64,000 bases of DNA from JAXLWB01 sp046328715 (lineage in GTDB: Bacteria > Chloroflexota > Anaerolineae > Caldilineales > Caldilineaceae), in the NCBI GenBank assembly GCA_046328715.1, contig JAXLWB010000018.1, positions 62,001-126,000 on the forward strand. Direction: 5' to 3'. The notes beneath the pieces were generated by a model. That model saw nothing but the letters and a program-made list of their open reading frames with translations. It was not told where the DNA came from and searched no databases. The position numbers and the translations under genes are program-made. Positions 62,373 to 64,000 of this stretch are shown piece by piece; position 1 is the stretch's first letter, and each line of letters begins with the position of its first letter.

Positions 62373-63227
62373 ATGAACCAGGCATTGACTAGCAAATTTT
62401 CTGATAAAGTGACCAACTTTTTTATCTATTTGTTTCTCACTTTTTGGTCATTGATGGTTGTTTTCCCAATGTTATGGGTGCTTGCCAGCTCTTTTAAAAC
62501 AGACAAAGAGATTTTCATGAGCCCCTGGCAGTTGCCTGCGCAATTGATGTTCGAGAACTTTGTTCGTGCCTGGAGCAAAGCGAACATTGGCCTATACTTT
62601 GCCAACAGCCTGATCGTCATCCTGCCATCGATCTTCTTTACCCTGCTTTTTTCGGCGATGGCGGGCTATGTGTTGGCGCGCTTTACCTTTCCTGGCAATC
62701 GTTTCATCTTCTATGCATTTCTGGGAGGAATGCTCTTTCCAGTAATGTTGGCGCTCGTGCCTCTTTTCTTTCTACTGCAATCGTTTAGCATCATCGATAC
62801 TCGCTTTGGCTTGATGCTCGTTTACATTGCCTACTCGTTGCCTTTCACCGTCTTTTTTATGACGGGCTTCTTTAAGACCTTGCCCACTGAGGTACTCGAA
62901 GCAGCGACGATGGACGGGGCAAATAACCTACAACTCTTCTTCCTGGTCGTGATTCCGCTAGCCCAGAACGGCCTTGTGAGTATGGGCATCTTCAACTTCC
63001 TCGGTATGTGGAACCAATATATTCTGCCTTTGGTGTTGCTCACGTCCAGCGGGAAGTATATGCTCTCACAAGGTCTGGCCTTTCTCGCCCATCAACAACG
63101 CTATCAAAGCGACTGGAGCGGCCTCTTCGCCGCTATTGTGATTGTCATGTTGCCGACTTTGATCGTCTATGTCATCTTCCAGAATCAAATTCAGCGCGGT
63201 CTGACCGTGGGCGCGCTAAAGGGTTGA
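62373..63227 (+). CDS. ngcG: Sugar ABC transporter permease (NgcG-like)
   Basis: A 284-aa inner-membrane permease with six helices, CUT1/MalG type. N-terminal 'LTFWSLMVVFPMLWVLASSFKTDKEIFMSPWQLP' is typical, and the EAA loop is EAATMDGANNLQLFFLVVIP (about 178-197). A SD-like GAGGTAGG lies close to the ATG. It is separated from its partner permease by the 129-bp palindrome, yet is still on the same strand in an evident operon that ends at the terminator 63284-63323. No sugar kinase, deacetylase or glycosidase follows. Confidence 0.9.
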   Translation: MNQALTSKFSDKVTNFFIYLFLTFWSLMVVFPMLWVLASSFKTDKEIFMSPWQLPAQLMFENFVRAWSKANIGLYFANSLIVILPSIFFTLLFSAMAGYVLARFTFPGNRFIFYAFLGGMLFPVMLALVPLFFLLQSFSIIDTRFGLMLVYIAYSLPFTVFFMTGFFKTLPTEVLEAATMDGANNLQLFFLVVIPLAQNGLVSMGIFNFLGMWNQYILPLVLLTSSGKYMLSQGLAFLAHQQRYQSDWSGLFAAIVIVMLPTLIVYVIFQNQIQRGLTVGALKG

Positions 63228-63552
63228 GTTTTCCGCAATCATTTTCCCGCCTAACGGCACAACGGACTAACAGAATTTGCTCCAAAAAGGGAGGTACAGT
63301 TCGTAACTGTACCTCCCTTTTTTCTCCTGGATCCGACTCATCCCCAAACAAGTGCGGTGCAGTACAAGAGAAGACTTCCTCCGCAAATGTGCAACTTTCA
63401 AAGCATTTTCTATTTGAGATAGATTCAACTATAATCGCTCTCAAATTGCTTTCCGTTCTGGAAAGGCAAGTGGTAAGACTCTTGGGGCATCGCTGATATT
63501 GACAATCGTGAGTTCTGAACCAGGCTTCAGTAAAGAGCCTCAAGGATGAAAC
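63228..63552. other. Gap with terminator and promoter-like sequence
   Basis: This 325-nt gap holds the operon terminator (63284-63323) and a TATAAT at 63430-63435 with a weak -35. The downstream antiporter starts at 63553. I saw no ORF or repeat. Confidence 0.6.
63284..63323 (+). terminator. Rho-independent terminator of the ABC operon
   Basis: AAAAAGGGAGGTACAGTT and AACTGTACCTCCCTTTTTT form a long stem around a short CGT-containing loop, ending in a T run. It lies 56 nt after the stop at 63227. Confidence 0.95.
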
Positions 63553-64000
63553 ATGGGAATTGCAACTGATATTGCGATCATCGTCGTTGCTGCACTGGTT
63601 GGTGGGGTGCTAGCGCAGTGGGCGAAGCAGCCGCTCTTGATTGGCTACATTTTGGCTGGATTGGTAGTGGGACCTTACACGGGTGGCGTGACAGTTTCGG
63701 ATATTCACAACATAGAGTTGTTGGCTGAAATTGGCGTTGCTTTCTTGCTCTTTGCCTTGGGCCTCGAAGTGTCGTTCAAGGAGTTGTCTGCTGTACGCAA
63801 TATTGCACTGGTCGGAACTCCCATCCAAATCGTAGTTACATTGCTCTGCGGCTATTGGATTGGACAACTATTAGGCTGGGAATGGATTCCTTCCATCTGG
63901 TTCGGTGCTGCCATTGCGCTTTCCAGCACAATGGTAATCCTGAAAACGTTGTTGAATCAAGGGCTGCTTGGCACACTTTCCAGTCAGATCATGATCGGGA
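63553..64000 (+). CDS. KefB-type cation:proton antiporter (CPA2), 3' end outside window
   Basis: The first 149 codons are visible. AAGGA six nt before ATG 63553 supports the start. The protein begins MGIATDIAIIVVAALVGGVL and has four or five hydrophobic segments, with 'AKQPLLIGYILAGLVVGPYTGG', 'LAEIGVAFLLFALGLEVSF' and 'ALSSTMVILKTL'. These are the KefB/CPA2 signatures of Na+/H+ or K+/H+ exchangers. The gene runs off the right edge, so any TrkA-N/RCK C-terminal domain cannot be judged. It is separate from the ABC operon, behind its terminator. Confidence 0.9.
   Translation, partial: MGIATDIAIIVVAALVGGVLAQWAKQPLLIGYILAGLVVGPYTGGVTVSDIHNIELLAEIGVAFLLFALGLEVSFKELSAVRNIALVGTPIQIVVTLLCGYWIGQLLGWEWIPSIWFGAAIALSSTMVILKTLLNQGLLGTLSSQIMIG

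Overview
The window reads as chromosomal DNA of a free-living heterotrophic bacterium, most likely a Chloroflexota (Anaerolineae/Caldilineae-like) genome. The basis is gene content rather than a marker gene: very large MalT-type LuxR and BTAD/NB-ARC/TPR regulators, long secreted metallopeptidases ending in a basic FLP(L/T)xxR tail, several LiaF/GIN-type envelope proteins, many CPBP proteases, an NgcE-type sugar transporter, and many dispersed hairpin repeats between genes. I saw no rRNA, tRNA, CRISPR array, phage gene or transposase.

Layout. 1-2530: 3' part of a secreted metzincin with two IPT/TIG domains. 2618-4303 (-): GH13 oligo-1,6-glucosidase. 4736-8315 (+): a compact CPBP protease / 58-aa membrane protein / MgtA-type P-type ATPase unit. 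8550-11567 (+): small membrane protein, CrtI-like FAD oxidoreductase, toast-rack-like protein. 11892-17660 (-): a 1922-aa M36 metallopeptidase with PA, DUF11-like and four Calx-beta modules. 18087-23474 (+): DUF4342 and LiaF-like membrane proteins, exported amidohydrolase, GH38 alpha-mannosidase. 23699-31465 (+): small envelope and membrane genes (ICMT-like, CPBP, alpha/beta hydrolase), a Fpg/Nei-like protein and a GIN-domain lipoprotein. 31752-34441 (+): SRPBCC protein, epimerase, methyltransferase. 34573-40160 (-): two related lipoproteins around a GNAT, an amidase, a 63-aa protein and an ECF sigma factor. 40374-45542 (-): two serine beta-lactamase-fold hydrolases and two CPBP proteases, with a small protein at the divergent promoter. 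45719-54583 (+): a MalT-type and an AfsR-type STAND regulator, two membrane proteins and a third beta-lactamase-fold hydrolase. 54846-59533 (+): pyruvate kinase, UspA, small proteins, hydrolase, GNAT. 59734-63227 (+): NgcE-F-G-like sugar ABC importer. 63553-end (+): start of a KefB-type antiporter.

Working together: sugar use (oligo-1,6-glucosidase, alpha-mannosidase, amino-sugar importer, pyruvate kinase) sits beside cell-envelope functions (CPBP proteases, beta-lactamase-fold hydrolases, LiaF/GIN proteins, ECF sigma factor).

The most unusual signal is not a gene. At least nine intergenic palindromes have arms built from short words repeated at a 7- or 8-bp period. They begin at or within about 65 nt of plus-strand stop codons, and in two cases the stop codon is part of the array. 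Two further hairpin families (four and two loci) are also present.
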